A DNA stretch of 30,564 nt, taken from an uncultured Sphingobacteriaceae bacterium. GTDB lineage: Bacteria; Bacteroidota; Bacteroidia; Sphingobacteriales; Sphingobacteriaceae. Positions 14,914 to 22,481 of the stretch are shown here, in pieces. The stretch is taken from positions 1 through 30,564 of the forward strand of contig CALNCF010000414.1 of assembly GCA_937875035.1 (NCBI GenBank), given 5' to 3'. Position 1 is the first letter of the stretch. Each line of letters starts with the position of its first letter. The position numbers and the translations under genes were made by a program. The notes under the pieces are model-generated. The model was given only the letters and a program-made list of their open reading frames with translations. It was not told the origin of the DNA and did not search any database.

Positions 14914-15507
14914 ATGAAAAAATATATAGGTATGATGATCATTTGTTTAGGATTAACAAATGCATCGGCACAAATAAAAACAGACACGATCCTGGTTGCG
15001 GGAAACTGTGAGCACTGTAAGGAACGCATCGAAGGAACCGTTTCGGCATTAAAAGGGGTAAAAACTACCCTTTGGGATGGTGATCATCACTGGCTGATCG
15101 TAGGCTACCAGGCAGACCAGGTGAGCAATATGCAGATCCAGCAACGTATCGCCGCTGCCGGCCATGATACGCGCGAGGTACGGGCCAGCGATAAGGTCTA
15201 CAAGAGCCTGCCTGCCTGCTGTAAATATGAGCGGGCGCCGCTGAAAGCAGAAGAGAAAGGTACGGTGAGAACCATCCATATGAAGATTACCGGGATGACC
15301 TGTGCAGAGGGCTGCGCGAAGGGTATCGAATCGGCTTTGTTCAAGCAGAAAGGCGTAAAGCTGAGCGAGGTAAATTATGCTACCCAGCAGGCGAAAGTGG
15401 TCTACGATTCGTCGAAGATCAGCCGGGAGCAGCTCATCGCCATTATTGAGCATTTTAAACCTGATGGTGAGACGGATATGAAATATCATGTGCAGGTGAT
15501 TGAATAA
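14914..15507 (+). CDS. Exported protein with two heavy-metal-associated (HMA-like) domains
   Basis: This is a 197-residue protein with a signal peptide (MKKYIGMMIICLGLTNASAQ) and two ferredoxin-like HMA modules. The first is at about 24-92, with NCEHC (Cys32, Cys35) instead of GMTCxxC. A CC pair in LPACCKYER (Cys102-Cys103) follows. The second module is at about 118-184, with GMTCAEGC giving Cys130 and Cys134 in a CxxxC spacing, one residue wider than the classical CxxC. HMA domains carry soft metals such as copper; this one would act in the periplasm. It starts 5 bases after the TonB receptor and closes the trio. Which metal is handled, and whether for uptake or defence, is not shown. Confidence 0.88.
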   Translation: MKKYIGMMIICLGLTNASAQIKTDTILVAGNCEHCKERIEGTVSALKGVKTTLWDGDHHWLIVGYQADQVSNMQIQQRIAAAGHDTREVRASDKVYKSLPACCKYERAPLKAEEKGTVRTIHMKITGMTCAEGCAKGIESALFKQKGVKLSEVNYATQQAKVVYDSSKISREQLIAIIEHFKPDGETDMKYHVQVIE

Positions 15508-15554
15508 GCTGCCGGATCAAAATATGCTAAGGAATAGTCGAAATGAGCCTGTTT

Positions 15555-15584
15555 TTGCTCAATTCTGATTTTTATGTACCTTCA
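15555..15584 (+). promoter_or_regulatory. Promoter of accA
   Basis: TTG (15555-15557), 19 bases, then TACCTTCA (15577-15584). The second box differs from TAnnTTTG at the last two positions. It lies about 24 bases before the accA ATG. Confidence 0.5.
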
Positions 15585-15607
15585 CCCACTCAAATCAGCA
15601 TTAGATA

Positions 15608-16564
15608 ATGAAGACTTCATTTGACTTTGAAAAACCGATTGCCGATCTGCTCGAGCAAAAGGAAAAAGTGAAACAGGTTGCGGAAAAATCCAAGGTAGAT
15701 GTAACTGGAACGCTGATCGAACTGGATGAAAAGATAGCGCAGAGCCGCAAGGATATTTATGCCAACCTTACCGGATGGCAGAAAGTTCAGATTTCCCGTC
15801 ACCCGGAACGTCCATATACCCTTCAATACATCGAAATGATGTGTGATGATTTTATCGAAATGCATGGCGACCGTACCGTGAACGACGACAAGGCGATTGT
15901 CGGCGGGTTCGGTACCCTCAACGGGCAGACCGTTATGTTTATCGGTCACCAGAAGGGTGTAAATACCAAGATGCGCCAGTACCGGAATTTCGGTATGGCG
16001 AACCCGGAAGGCTATCGTAAGGCGTTGCGCCTGATGAAGCTGGCCGAGAAGTTTAACAAGCCTATTGTAACGCTGATCGATACTCCCGGAGCATTCCCAG
16101 GCTTAGAAGCGGAAGAGCGTGGACAGGGTGAGGCGATCGCGCGGAACCTGCTCGAAATGTCGGTGCTGAAAGTACCTGTGATCTGTGTGATCATTGGTGA
16201 AGGAGCATCCGGCGGTGCGCTCGGTATCGGTATCGGGGATAAGGTGCTGATGCTGGAAAATTCCTGGTATTCGGTGATCTCACCGGAGAACTGCTCGACC
16301 ATTTTATGGAGAAGCTGGGACTATAAAGAGAAAGCCGCTGAAGCCCTCAAGCTGACCGCTGATGATATGCTGAAGAACGGTTTGATCGACGGGATCGTCA
16401 AAGAGCCGATGGGCGGCGCGCATAACGATCCGCAGGCAATGGCCGAAACATTAAAAGAAGAACTGATCAAAGACCTGAAAGCTTTGACAGCAAAGGATGC
16501 GCAGGTACGTGTTGACGAACGGATCGCGAAGTTCTGTTCGATGGGCGTTGTGCAGGAGCTGTAA
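15608..16564 (+). CDS. accA: Acetyl-CoA carboxylase carboxyltransferase subunit alpha
   Basis: AccA is the alpha part of the carboxyltransferase, which moves carboxyl from biotin on BCCP to acetyl-CoA to give malonyl-CoA, the first committed step of fatty acid synthesis. The 318-residue protein matches E. coli AccA (319). Visible marks are an N-terminal helical region (1-50), HPERPYTLQYIEMMCDDFIE (65-84), the crotonase-fold segment IDTPGAFPGLEAEERGQ (157-173) and the glycine-rich GEGASGGALGIGIGD (197-211), which helps form the oxyanion hole for the acyl group. It is transcribed alone: its own promoter lies upstream and a strong terminator follows. The partner AccD is not in the window. Confidence 0.98.
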   Translation: MKTSFDFEKPIADLLEQKEKVKQVAEKSKVDVTGTLIELDEKIAQSRKDIYANLTGWQKVQISRHPERPYTLQYIEMMCDDFIEMHGDRTVNDDKAIVGGFGTLNGQTVMFIGHQKGVNTKMRQYRNFGMANPEGYRKALRLMKLAEKFNKPIVTLIDTPGAFPGLEAEERGQGEAIARNLLEMSVLKVPVICVIIGEGASGGALGIGIGDKVLMLENSWYSVISPENCSTILWRSWDYKEKAAEALKLTADDMLKNGLIDGIVKEPMGGAHNDPQAMAETLKEELIKDLKALTAKDAQVRVDERIAKFCSMGVVQEL

Positions 16565-16586
16565 ACTCTTTCAATGTGTATAAAAG

Positions 16587-16615
16587 AAAAGTCCCGTTTA
16601 CGACGGGACTTTTTT
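16587..16615. terminator. Bidirectional terminator between accA and the unknown gene
   Basis: AAAAGTCCCGT (16587-16597) pairs perfectly with ACGGGACTTTT (16603-16613), with a T-run after it and an A-run before it. It serves accA (+) and the convergent minus-strand gene at 16642. Confidence 0.92.
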
Positions 16616-16641
16616 ATTGTATTTGAGTGTGAAAAAAAAGC

Positions 16642-17052
16642 TTAAGCGATCATCCGCATCTGGTATCCGTTGCGGGCGTAGTCGATGTTCATGCGGGCAT
16701 AATCTTTCAGCAGCTTGTCGGCAAGGCTTTGCTGGCTGTAGGTTTGCAGCAGGCGGATCAGCTTATCGAACATTTGTAACCCTGTTACAATATCCCAGTC
16801 ATACATCTTACGGTTCTTTCCTTCCATAGCGATGAAGTAGTTGAGATCCTTATGGATCCACTCCGTAAGCTCTTCAAGCACATTGCATCCTTTTACAAAC
16901 TCCTTGTCTTTGAAAAAAAGTTCGGCAAGGGTGATCATTCCTTCAGGGATGTCGGAAAGTAATACATGCTGTGGGCTCTTGGCCGATGAATGAAAGATGA
17001 TCTTTTCTAACAGAAGGTCGATCTGTACGTTGGGTGTAGTCGTGTTCATCAT
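16642..17052 (-). CDS. Conserved-looking hypothetical protein, 136 residues
   Basis: I do not recognise this protein. The 136 residues form a soluble, mainly helical and acidic-basic mixed sequence without a signal peptide or membrane segment. Notable segments are SDIPEGMITLAELFFKDKEF (33-52), NVLEELTEWIHKDLNYFIAM (57-76) and TGLQMFDKLIRLLQTYSQQS (90-109). No known catalytic motif is apparent. Coding is credible because the frame is open, alternative frames are poor, it ends near a bidirectional terminator and the start has two adjacent ATG codons (17052 and 17049). It is flanked by convergent accA and by the co-directional DUF2723 gene, which has its own terminator (17134-17169). No clear TTG/TAnnTTTG promoter was found. 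Confidence 0.7.
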   Translation of the reverse strand: MMNTTTPNVQIDLLLEKIIFHSSAKSPQHVLLSDIPEGMITLAELFFKDKEFVKGCNVLEELTEWIHKDLNYFIAMEGKNRKMYDWDIVTGLQMFDKLIRLLQTYSQQSLADKLLKDYARMNIDYARNGYQMRMIA

Positions 17053-17133
17053 AAATCAGACAAATTAGTTTGGGTTAATAGATCGTGGGTAATTAGACTT
17101 TCATACGCTGGTTTTCTGAAAAGGTTACAAACG

Positions 17134-17169
17134 AAAAAAGCCCTGGCACTAAAATGCCAGAGCTTTTTT
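17134..17169 (-). terminator. Terminator of the DUF2723 gene
   Basis: AAAAAAGC...CTGGCA (17134-17148) pairs with TGCCAG...GCTTTTTT (17155-17169) with one internal C-A mismatch. On the minus strand the stem ends in a run of T. It lies 18 bases past the stop at 17187. Confidence 0.85.
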
Positions 17170-17186
17170 CAAAATGGTATATAAAA

Positions 17187-20100
17187 TTATTGCTGGAAGA
17201 CTCCCTGGAATTTAGTCTGGAAGTCTGTTGCGCGTTTGGTTAATTCTGTTGCCAGCTCAGCCTGATTGTTGATCGTACTGATCCGTGCCAGCTCATTTAA
17301 CACCGCCACACCCTGCTGTACATCATCTGCATACAGGTTGGCGCGTTTACCGTTGAACTGTACAAAATAATCGAGGTTCTGCGATACTTCACGCTCGATG
17401 TCTTTCACCATTGCCACGGCCTTGTCGGTCTGGCCACACTGGTAATACAGGTCGGCGATGCGGAAGCGGAACAGGTTATACTGAACCGGGATGCCCTTGC
17501 TTGGCAATACTTCCACACTCTTATCGAGCACGGCTATGCAGGAATCCTTTTTGCCTTCTTTAAATAATGCGTCGGCTAACTGGAAGAACTGCAGGCGCAG
17601 GCTGTATACCATACGCGCAGTTTCCGGATCTACATAAACATCATTGGTAATATTGCCCCATTTGAACTTGTTGATCATGTTGTCGTACATCAGCGCCGTG
17701 TTTACACCGCCGGCAGTACCGTAAGGGCTTTTCGGGAAACGGATCGGAACAAAACGGTAAGCCAGTCCTTCTAACTGAAGGAAATCGCTCAGGCCATAAT
17801 AATTGTCGGAGCCCATGGTTACCGCGAAATAAATAGGGCGGCTCCAGTCGTTGTTTGCCAGAAGATCTAACACCATCAGGTCATTCTTCTGAACACCGTC
17901 TTTGCGAAGGTCTATATCTACATAGTCAACGATCATCGCGCTGTCTTTCGCTGCTATAACACCTGCCGCGATTACTTTTTGTTTGTCGATCTTAATACGG
18001 ATCGCTTTGGATGGAAGCACGTTGATCGCTTTCCCCGAACGGGTCTGCATCATGGCCTGCGGATTATCGCTGCTGATGAAGTTCACCAGCTCCTTAATAT
18101 CCGAACGTCCGGAGATACCCATATCGTAATAAGGAATATAATCGCGGGTACCCTGCGCATATTTTTCGGAAGCGATGGTGAAAGGAACGCCCGGCGCTTC
18201 CAGGGTCTTGTCTTTCATCTGGTCGATATACCAGTCCATACCCAGTAAGCTCAGGTTCACGAGGCGGATATCCGTACGGATACCCTCTACTTCCTGCGCA
18301 TACCATAAAGGATAGGTTTCATTATCGCCCATGGTGAACAGGATGGCGTTCGGGGCGCATGAATTCAGGTAATCAAATGCAAAATCTCTTACCACCGAGC
18401 GTCCTGAACGATCGTGGTCATCCCATTCCTGCGAAGCCATCAATACCGGTACGGCCACCAGGCATAGAGCGGTTGTTGCTGTAGCGAACAAAGGTCCGTT
18501 CATCTTTTTGCTGATGGCATCATAGAGCGCCATCACACCCAGCCCGATCCAGATCGCGAAGGCGTAGAACGAGCCTACATAGGCATAGTCACGCTCCCTT
18601 GGCTGGTAAGGGTACTGGTTCAGGTAGATCACGATGGCGAGGCCTGTAAAGAAGAACAGCATCAATACCACGGAGGCATCTTTGGCATTCTTCCGGAAGT
18701 GGAAGAACATGCCGATCAGGCCAAGGATCAACGGAAGGAAATATAAGGTGTTGCGGGAACGGTTGTTCGCCAGGTAGTCCGGCAGGTTGTCCTGCGGACC
18801 TAAGCGCATTTCATCCAATGGCTTGATCCCGCTGATCCAGTTGCCATCAGTCGAGTTACCATGTCCCTGGATATCGTTCTGACGACCTGCGAAGTTCCAC
18901 ATAAAATACCTCAGGTACATATGGTTCACCTGGTAGGTAAAGAAGAAACGAAGGTTATGGCGGAAGAAGTCCGGCTTCTTATTGTTCGCAGGCATACCCA
19001 GCCAGTCGCGGTAGAACGCAACGTGGTTACCCTGGCTGCTCCAGATTCTCGGGAACAGGCCGCTTTGCGCTTCTTCCCAGGTAGGTGATGTTTTACGAAC
19101 GGTTTCGATGTATTTCTTGTCTCCCTTGCGGTATTGCATCGCACCTTCTTTTTCGCCGGAGAGCTTTGCGGTGAAATACTGACCCTTTAACAGCGGGGTT
19201 TCTCCGTACTGCTCGCGGTTCAGGTATGAAAGCAGGTTGAAGATATTATCGTTTGCATACATATTGATGTTCGGATCGGCTTTCGCACGGATCGAAATCA
19301 TAGCATAAGAAGAGTAACCGATCAGGATAGCGGCGAAACAAAGTAATGAAGTGTTCAGTACCACCTTGCCCTTTTTAATGGAATAGATGATTCCCCAGGT
19401 CAGCGCGCCGATCAGGAGTAAGAACCATACCAGGGCGCCCGACCAGAACGGCATTCCCATTCCGTTTACGAACACCAGGTCGAATTTACCGGCAATCGAA
19501 ACGATGCCCGGGATAATTCCAACCTGTATAAAGCCAAGGATCGCGATCGAGATGATCGCTGTATAGATGATTCCTTTGGTTGTTGTTTGAAATCTCTTGA
19601 AGTAATAAATAAAGCCCATGGCCGGGATAGCCAACAGGTTCAGTAAGTGAACCCCGATCGATAATCCCATAATATAGGCGATGAAAACGATCCAGCGGTC
19701 GGAGTGCTTCTCATCGGCAATATTCTCCCATTTCAGGATCGCCCAGAATACCAGCGCAGTGCACAGTGAAGACATGGCGTATACCTCTGTTTCCACAGCC
19801 GAGAACCAAAACGTATCGGAAAACGTGTAAGCTAAAGAACCCACGAGGCCGGAACCCAGCACCACGATCATTTCGGTAGCCGATAATTCTGCTTCGGTCT
19901 TATTGTATAATTTGCGCGACAGCATGGTGATGGTCCAGAACAGGAACAAAATGGTTGCTGCGCTGCTGATAGCCGAGCCCATATTGGTGAAATAGGCTAC
20001 CCTGGTCACATCCGAACCCGCCAGCATAGAGAAAATACGCTCTATCATCAGGAATAAGGGAGCGCCCGGAGGGTGCACCACTTGCATCTTATAAGCAGCA

Positions 20101-20222
20101 GAAATGAACTCACCGCAATCCCAGAAACTGGCTGTTTGCTCCATGGTGAGTACATACGTGATGGTAGCGATCAGGAAAACTACCCATCCGAACAGATTGT
20201 TTAATGTTTTGAAGTTTGACAT
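17187..20222 (-). CDS. DUF2723 multi-pass membrane protein with C-terminal TPR-like region
   Basis: This large 1011-residue integral membrane protein has about a dozen hydrophobic helices in its first half and a hydrophilic C-terminal part. The N-terminal loop has the family marks EQTASFWDCGEFISAAYKMQ (Asp35, Glu38) and HPPGAP (50-55). DUF2723 includes human TMEM260, an O-mannosyltransferase, so a GT-C glycosyltransferase that uses a lipid-linked sugar is the best guess; Asp35/Glu38 would be the catalytic candidates. The C-terminal ~150 residues have TPR-like helices (for example CIAVLDKSVEVLPSKGIPVQ). It stands alone. Function in this organism, perhaps protein O-glycosylation of exported proteins, is inferred from the family. 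Confidence 0.87.
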   Translation of the reverse strand: MSNFKTLNNLFGWVVFLIATITYVLTMEQTASFWDCGEFISAAYKMQVVHPPGAPLFLMIERIFSMLAGSDVTRVAYFTNMGSAISSAATILFLFWTITMLSRKLYNKTEAELSATEMIVVLGSGLVGSLAYTFSDTFWFSAVETEVYAMSSLCTALVFWAILKWENIADEKHSDRWIVFIAYIMGLSIGVHLLNLLAIPAMGFIYYFKRFQTTTKGIIYTAIISIAILGFIQVGIIPGIVSIAGKFDLVFVNGMGMPFWSGALVWFLLLIGALTWGIIYSIKKGKVVLNTSLLCFAAILIGYSSYAMISIRAKADPNINMYANDNIFNLLSYLNREQYGETPLLKGQYFTAKLSGEKEGAMQYRKGDKKYIETVRKTSPTWEEAQSGLFPRIWSSQGNHVAFYRDWLGMPANNKKPDFFRHNLRFFFTYQVNHMYLRYFMWNFAGRQNDIQGHGNSTDGNWISGIKPLDEMRLGPQDNLPDYLANNRSRNTLYFLPLILGLIGMFFHFRKNAKDASVVLMLFFFTGLAIVIYLNQYPYQPRERDYAYVGSFYAFAIWIGLGVMALYDAISKKMNGPLFATATTALCLVAVPVLMASQEWDDHDRSGRSVVRDFAFDYLNSCAPNAILFTMGDNETYPLWYAQEVEGIRTDIRLVNLSLLGMDWYIDQMKDKTLEAPGVPFTIASEKYAQGTRDYIPYYDMGISGRSDIKELVNFISSDNPQAMMQTRSGKAINVLPSKAIRIKIDKQKVIAAGVIAAKDSAMIVDYVDIDLRKDGVQKNDLMVLDLLANNDWSRPIYFAVTMGSDNYYGLSDFLQLEGLAYRFVPIRFPKSPYGTAGGVNTALMYDNMINKFKWGNITNDVYVDPETARMVYSLRLQFFQLADALFKEGKKDSCIAVLDKSVEVLPSKGIPVQYNLFRFRIADLYYQCGQTDKAVAMVKDIEREVSQNLDYFVQFNGKRANLYADDVQQGVAVLNELARISTINNQAELATELTKRATDFQTKFQGVFQQ

Positions 20223-20607
20223 ACGTGTTTAGATATTCTTCTAAAGAATGATTACAAAGCGTCGAAAATAGTAAATTATTTAAGGATTGTGATAGGTGAA
20301 TACATATTATGAGCATTTTTAAAATGCAGGGGCCGTTCATGGGAAGGCCGCCGGGGGAATGAGCAGGACATACATGAGCTTCGGGTTTTAAAGATTATTA
20401 AAACTACACTCAGGGAGCAATATTTTAGCCATAACCCCTTTTTAATAGATTGTAATCATATTAATACGCGTTTCCTCTGCCCGTATCACGGCATGACTAC
20501 TGATTATCAGTGTTTTTTGAAGGGCTTAGAAAAATTTAAATTTTCATTTGCTATTAAAGATTGGCTTTTCTACATTTGCAGTCCGTTTGGGAAATATAAG
20601 CGGAAAT
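20223..20607. other. Intergenic region between DUF2723 gene and tRNA-Gln
   Basis: In about 385 bases I see no gene. The left part is the AT-rich upstream region of the DUF2723 gene, without a clear promoter. A weak 7-bp inverted repeat GTTTTAA/TTAAAAC lies at 20385-20404 and a small palindrome ACTGATTATCAGT at 20499-20511, followed shortly by a T-run. The right end holds the tRNA-Gln promoter (20548-20578). No ORF with convincing coding character is present. Confidence 0.6.
20548..20578 (+). promoter_or_regulatory. Promoter of tRNA-Gln
   Basis: TTG (20548-20550), 20 bases, then TACATTTG (20571-20578), a full match to TAnnTTTG, followed by CAGTCC. The rpsL promoter has the same CAGTCC after its -7 box. 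Confidence 0.75.
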
Positions 20608-20680
20608 TGTCCGATGGTGTAACTGGCAACACGTCTGATTTTGGTTCAGAAGAGTCTAGGTTCGAGCCCTAGTCGGACAA
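20608..20680 (+). tRNA. tRNA-Gln (anticodon TTG)
   Basis: The 73-base cloverleaf has acceptor stem TGTCCGA/TCGGACA, anticodon stem TCTGA/TCAGA around loop TTTTGGT (TTG at 20641-20643) and T-arm AGGTTCGAGCCCT. The D-arm is GGTGTAACTGGCAAC. CCA is not encoded (ACAACAA follows). A modified U34 would let it read CAA and, by wobble, CAG. The 5' U of the U1-A72 pair is typical of tRNA-Gln. Confidence 0.97.
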
Positions 20681-20688
20681 CAACAAAT

Positions 20689-20740
20689 AAATGGATTGCG
20701 ATTTGTGATAACCGTTATTACACCGCAGTCCATTTTTTTT
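20689..20740 (+). terminator. Terminator between tRNA-Gln and prs
   Basis: AAATGGATTGCG (20689-20700) pairs with CGCAGTCCATTT (20724-20735) with one G-T pair, followed by a run of T. It begins 8 bases after the tRNA. The prs ATG is only 23 bases past its T-run. Confidence 0.85.
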
Positions 20741-20763
20741 AATATTTCTTAAAACTTCTTGTC

Positions 20764-21729
20764 ATGCCATTACAATTTAACACGATTAAATTATTTGCAG
20801 GAAACGCATCCAGGGATCTGGCTGAACAAATAGCAAGCGCAAACGGCAAGAGTCTGGGAGATATGGTCATCAGCAAGTTCAGCGATGGCGAGATCCAGCC
20901 CACATTTAATGAATCGGTACGTGGCTGTGATGTGTTCCTGATCCAGTCGACTTATGCCCCTTCTGATAACCTGATGGAGCTTTTGTTGATGATCGATGCG
21001 GTAAAAAGAGCGTCTGCACACTATATCATCGCCGTTATTCCTTATTTCGGGATGGCACGCCAGGACAGGAAAGACAAGCCCCGGGTTTCGATCGGGTCCA
21101 AGCTGGTGGCAAACCTGTTAACAGCAGCCGGAGCGCATCGTGTAATGACGATGGATCTTCATGCTGCACAGATACAAGGGTTTTTCGACATCCCGGTAGA
21201 TCACCTGGATGCTTCGGTGATCTTTATCCCTTATATCAAGAGCTTAAACCTGCCTAACCTGACGATCGCGGCTCCTGATATGGGTGGAACGCACCGCGCA
21301 AGGGTTTTTGCCAAGGCGTTGAACGTAGAGATGGTGATCTGTGACAAACAGCGTAAACGCGCTAACGAGATCGAATCGATGAGTGTGATCGGGGATGTGG
21401 TGGGACAGGATATCGTTCTGATTGACGATATTATTGATACAGCCGGAACCCTGACCAAGGCGGCACAGCTGATCATGGATAAAGGGGCGAACAGTGTCCG
21501 TGCCGTGTGTACACACCCGGTATTGTCTGGAAAGGCCTATGAGAATATCGAGAATTCGGTTTTAGAGGAGCTGATCGTATGCGATACCATTCCTTTGAAG
21601 CAGCAGTCGTCGAAGATCAAGGTAGTGTCGGTCGCTGATCTGTTCAGCAAAGCCATTGCCAGCGTAAATGAGCACGGTTCGGTAAGCGACCTGTTCCGTA
21701 TCTCAGATACGCCTAAAGTGAATTATTAA
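20764..21729 (+). CDS. prs: Ribose-phosphate pyrophosphokinase
   Basis: Prs makes PRPP from ribose-5-phosphate and ATP in the cytoplasm, feeding purine, pyrimidine, histidine, tryptophan and NAD synthesis. The 321-residue protein is the usual length. Motifs are the metal/ATP region DLHAAQIQGFFD (131-142), the flexible-loop region RQDRKDKPRVSIGSK (99-113) and the PRPP-binding loop DDIIDTAGTL (221-230). It lies in an apparent prs-rplY operon: rplY starts 24 bases after its stop with no terminator between. A terminator sits just before it, so its expression may depend on read-through from tRNA-Gln. Confidence 0.98.
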   Translation: MPLQFNTIKLFAGNASRDLAEQIASANGKSLGDMVISKFSDGEIQPTFNESVRGCDVFLIQSTYAPSDNLMELLLMIDAVKRASAHYIIAVIPYFGMARQDRKDKPRVSIGSKLVANLLTAAGAHRVMTMDLHAAQIQGFFDIPVDHLDASVIFIPYIKSLNLPNLTIAAPDMGGTHRARVFAKALNVEMVICDKQRKRANEIESMSVIGDVVGQDIVLIDDIIDTAGTLTKAAQLIMDKGANSVRAVCTHPVLSGKAYENIENSVLEELIVCDTIPLKQQSSKIKVVSVADLFSKAIASVNEHGSVSDLFRISDTPKVNY

Positions 21730-21753
21730 TCTTTTAATTATATAATAACTATT

Positions 21754-22344
21754 ATGAAATCAATCTCAATTAGCGGTTCTCATCGCGAGAACGTAGGGAA
21801 AAGAGATGCTAAAGAGCTGAGATACCAGGGAAAAGTTCCTTGCGTATTATACGGCGGTAAAGAGCAGATCCATTTTTCAGTATTTGAAGCAGATTTGCGT
21901 GATCTGGTGTACACTCCAAGTGTATATTTCATCGATTTAAGCATTGATGGCAAAAAATACAAAGCGGTAATGCAGGATATTCAGTTCCACCCGGTATTGG
22001 ATACCATCATCCACATCGATTTCCTTGAATTGTTCGAGGATAAGCCAGTGGTAATGCACGTTCCTGTTCGTTTCACCGGTTATTCTCCGGGTGTGAAAAT
22101 GGGGGGTAAACTGATCCAGAAGATTAAAAAGCTGAAAGTTAAAGGCTTACCTAAGGATATCCTGGATGGTATTGATGTAAACCTCGATACTTTAGATATC
22201 GGTAAATCAGTACGTGTATCTGAAATTTCAGTACCAAACCTGCAGATCCTGGATGCGAAAGCAAATACGATCGTAACGGTTGAAACTTCAAGAGCTTTAC
22301 GTGAAGCTGCTGCGGCAGAAGCTAAAGAAGCAGCCAAGAAGTAA
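21754..22344 (+). CDS. rplY: 50S ribosomal protein L25 (Ctc/general stress form)
   Basis: L25 binds 5S rRNA in the large subunit. At 196 residues it is the long Ctc form: an L25 domain at about 1-92 (KRDAKELRYQGKVPCVLYGG is the typical N-terminal stretch) plus a C-terminal beta domain (about 95-180) with GYSPGVKMGGKL. The tail is Ala/Glu/Lys-rich (EAAAAEAKEAAKK). It is downstream of prs and followed by a terminator at 22358-22408. Confidence 0.96.
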   Translation: MKSISISGSHRENVGKRDAKELRYQGKVPCVLYGGKEQIHFSVFEADLRDLVYTPSVYFIDLSIDGKKYKAVMQDIQFHPVLDTIIHIDFLELFEDKPVVMHVPVRFTGYSPGVKMGGKLIQKIKKLKVKGLPKDILDGIDVNLDTLDIGKSVRVSEISVPNLQILDAKANTIVTVETSRALREAAAAEAKEAAKK

Positions 22345-22357
22345 TGAACTAACAAAG

Positions 22358-22408
22358 AACTGGCAGTACGTATAGGGTATCCCCTGTATCGATACTGCCG
22401 GTTTTTTT
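22358..22408 (+). terminator. Terminator of prs-rplY
   Basis: AACTGGCAGTA (22358-22368) pairs with TACTGCCGGTT (22393-22403) with one wobble pair, then a T-run to 22408. It sits 13 bases after the rplY stop and separates it from pth. Confidence 0.85.
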
Positions 22409-22446
22409 CATGTTTGAGCCCTGCCATCGGTTATTGTAAATGCATG

Positions 22447-22458
22447 AAAACCGGTTTT
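22447..22458. repeat. 12-bp perfect palindrome before pth
   Basis: AAAACCGGTTTT lies 23 bases upstream of the pth start codon. Symmetry suggests a dimeric protein site, but nothing else supports it. Confidence 0.3.
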
Positions 22459-22481
22459 AAGGGCGTATTAACACAGTTATA

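Noticed and set aside
20223..20607. Possible riboswitch or small RNA in the 385-base gap
   Set aside because: I see only weak AT-rich repeats and no known aptamer signature. The promoter at its right end belongs to tRNA-Gln.
20494..20675. Small plus-strand frame starting MTTDYQCF and running through tRNA-Gln
   Set aside because: It runs through the tRNA promoter and into the tRNA gene itself, so it is a chance open frame.
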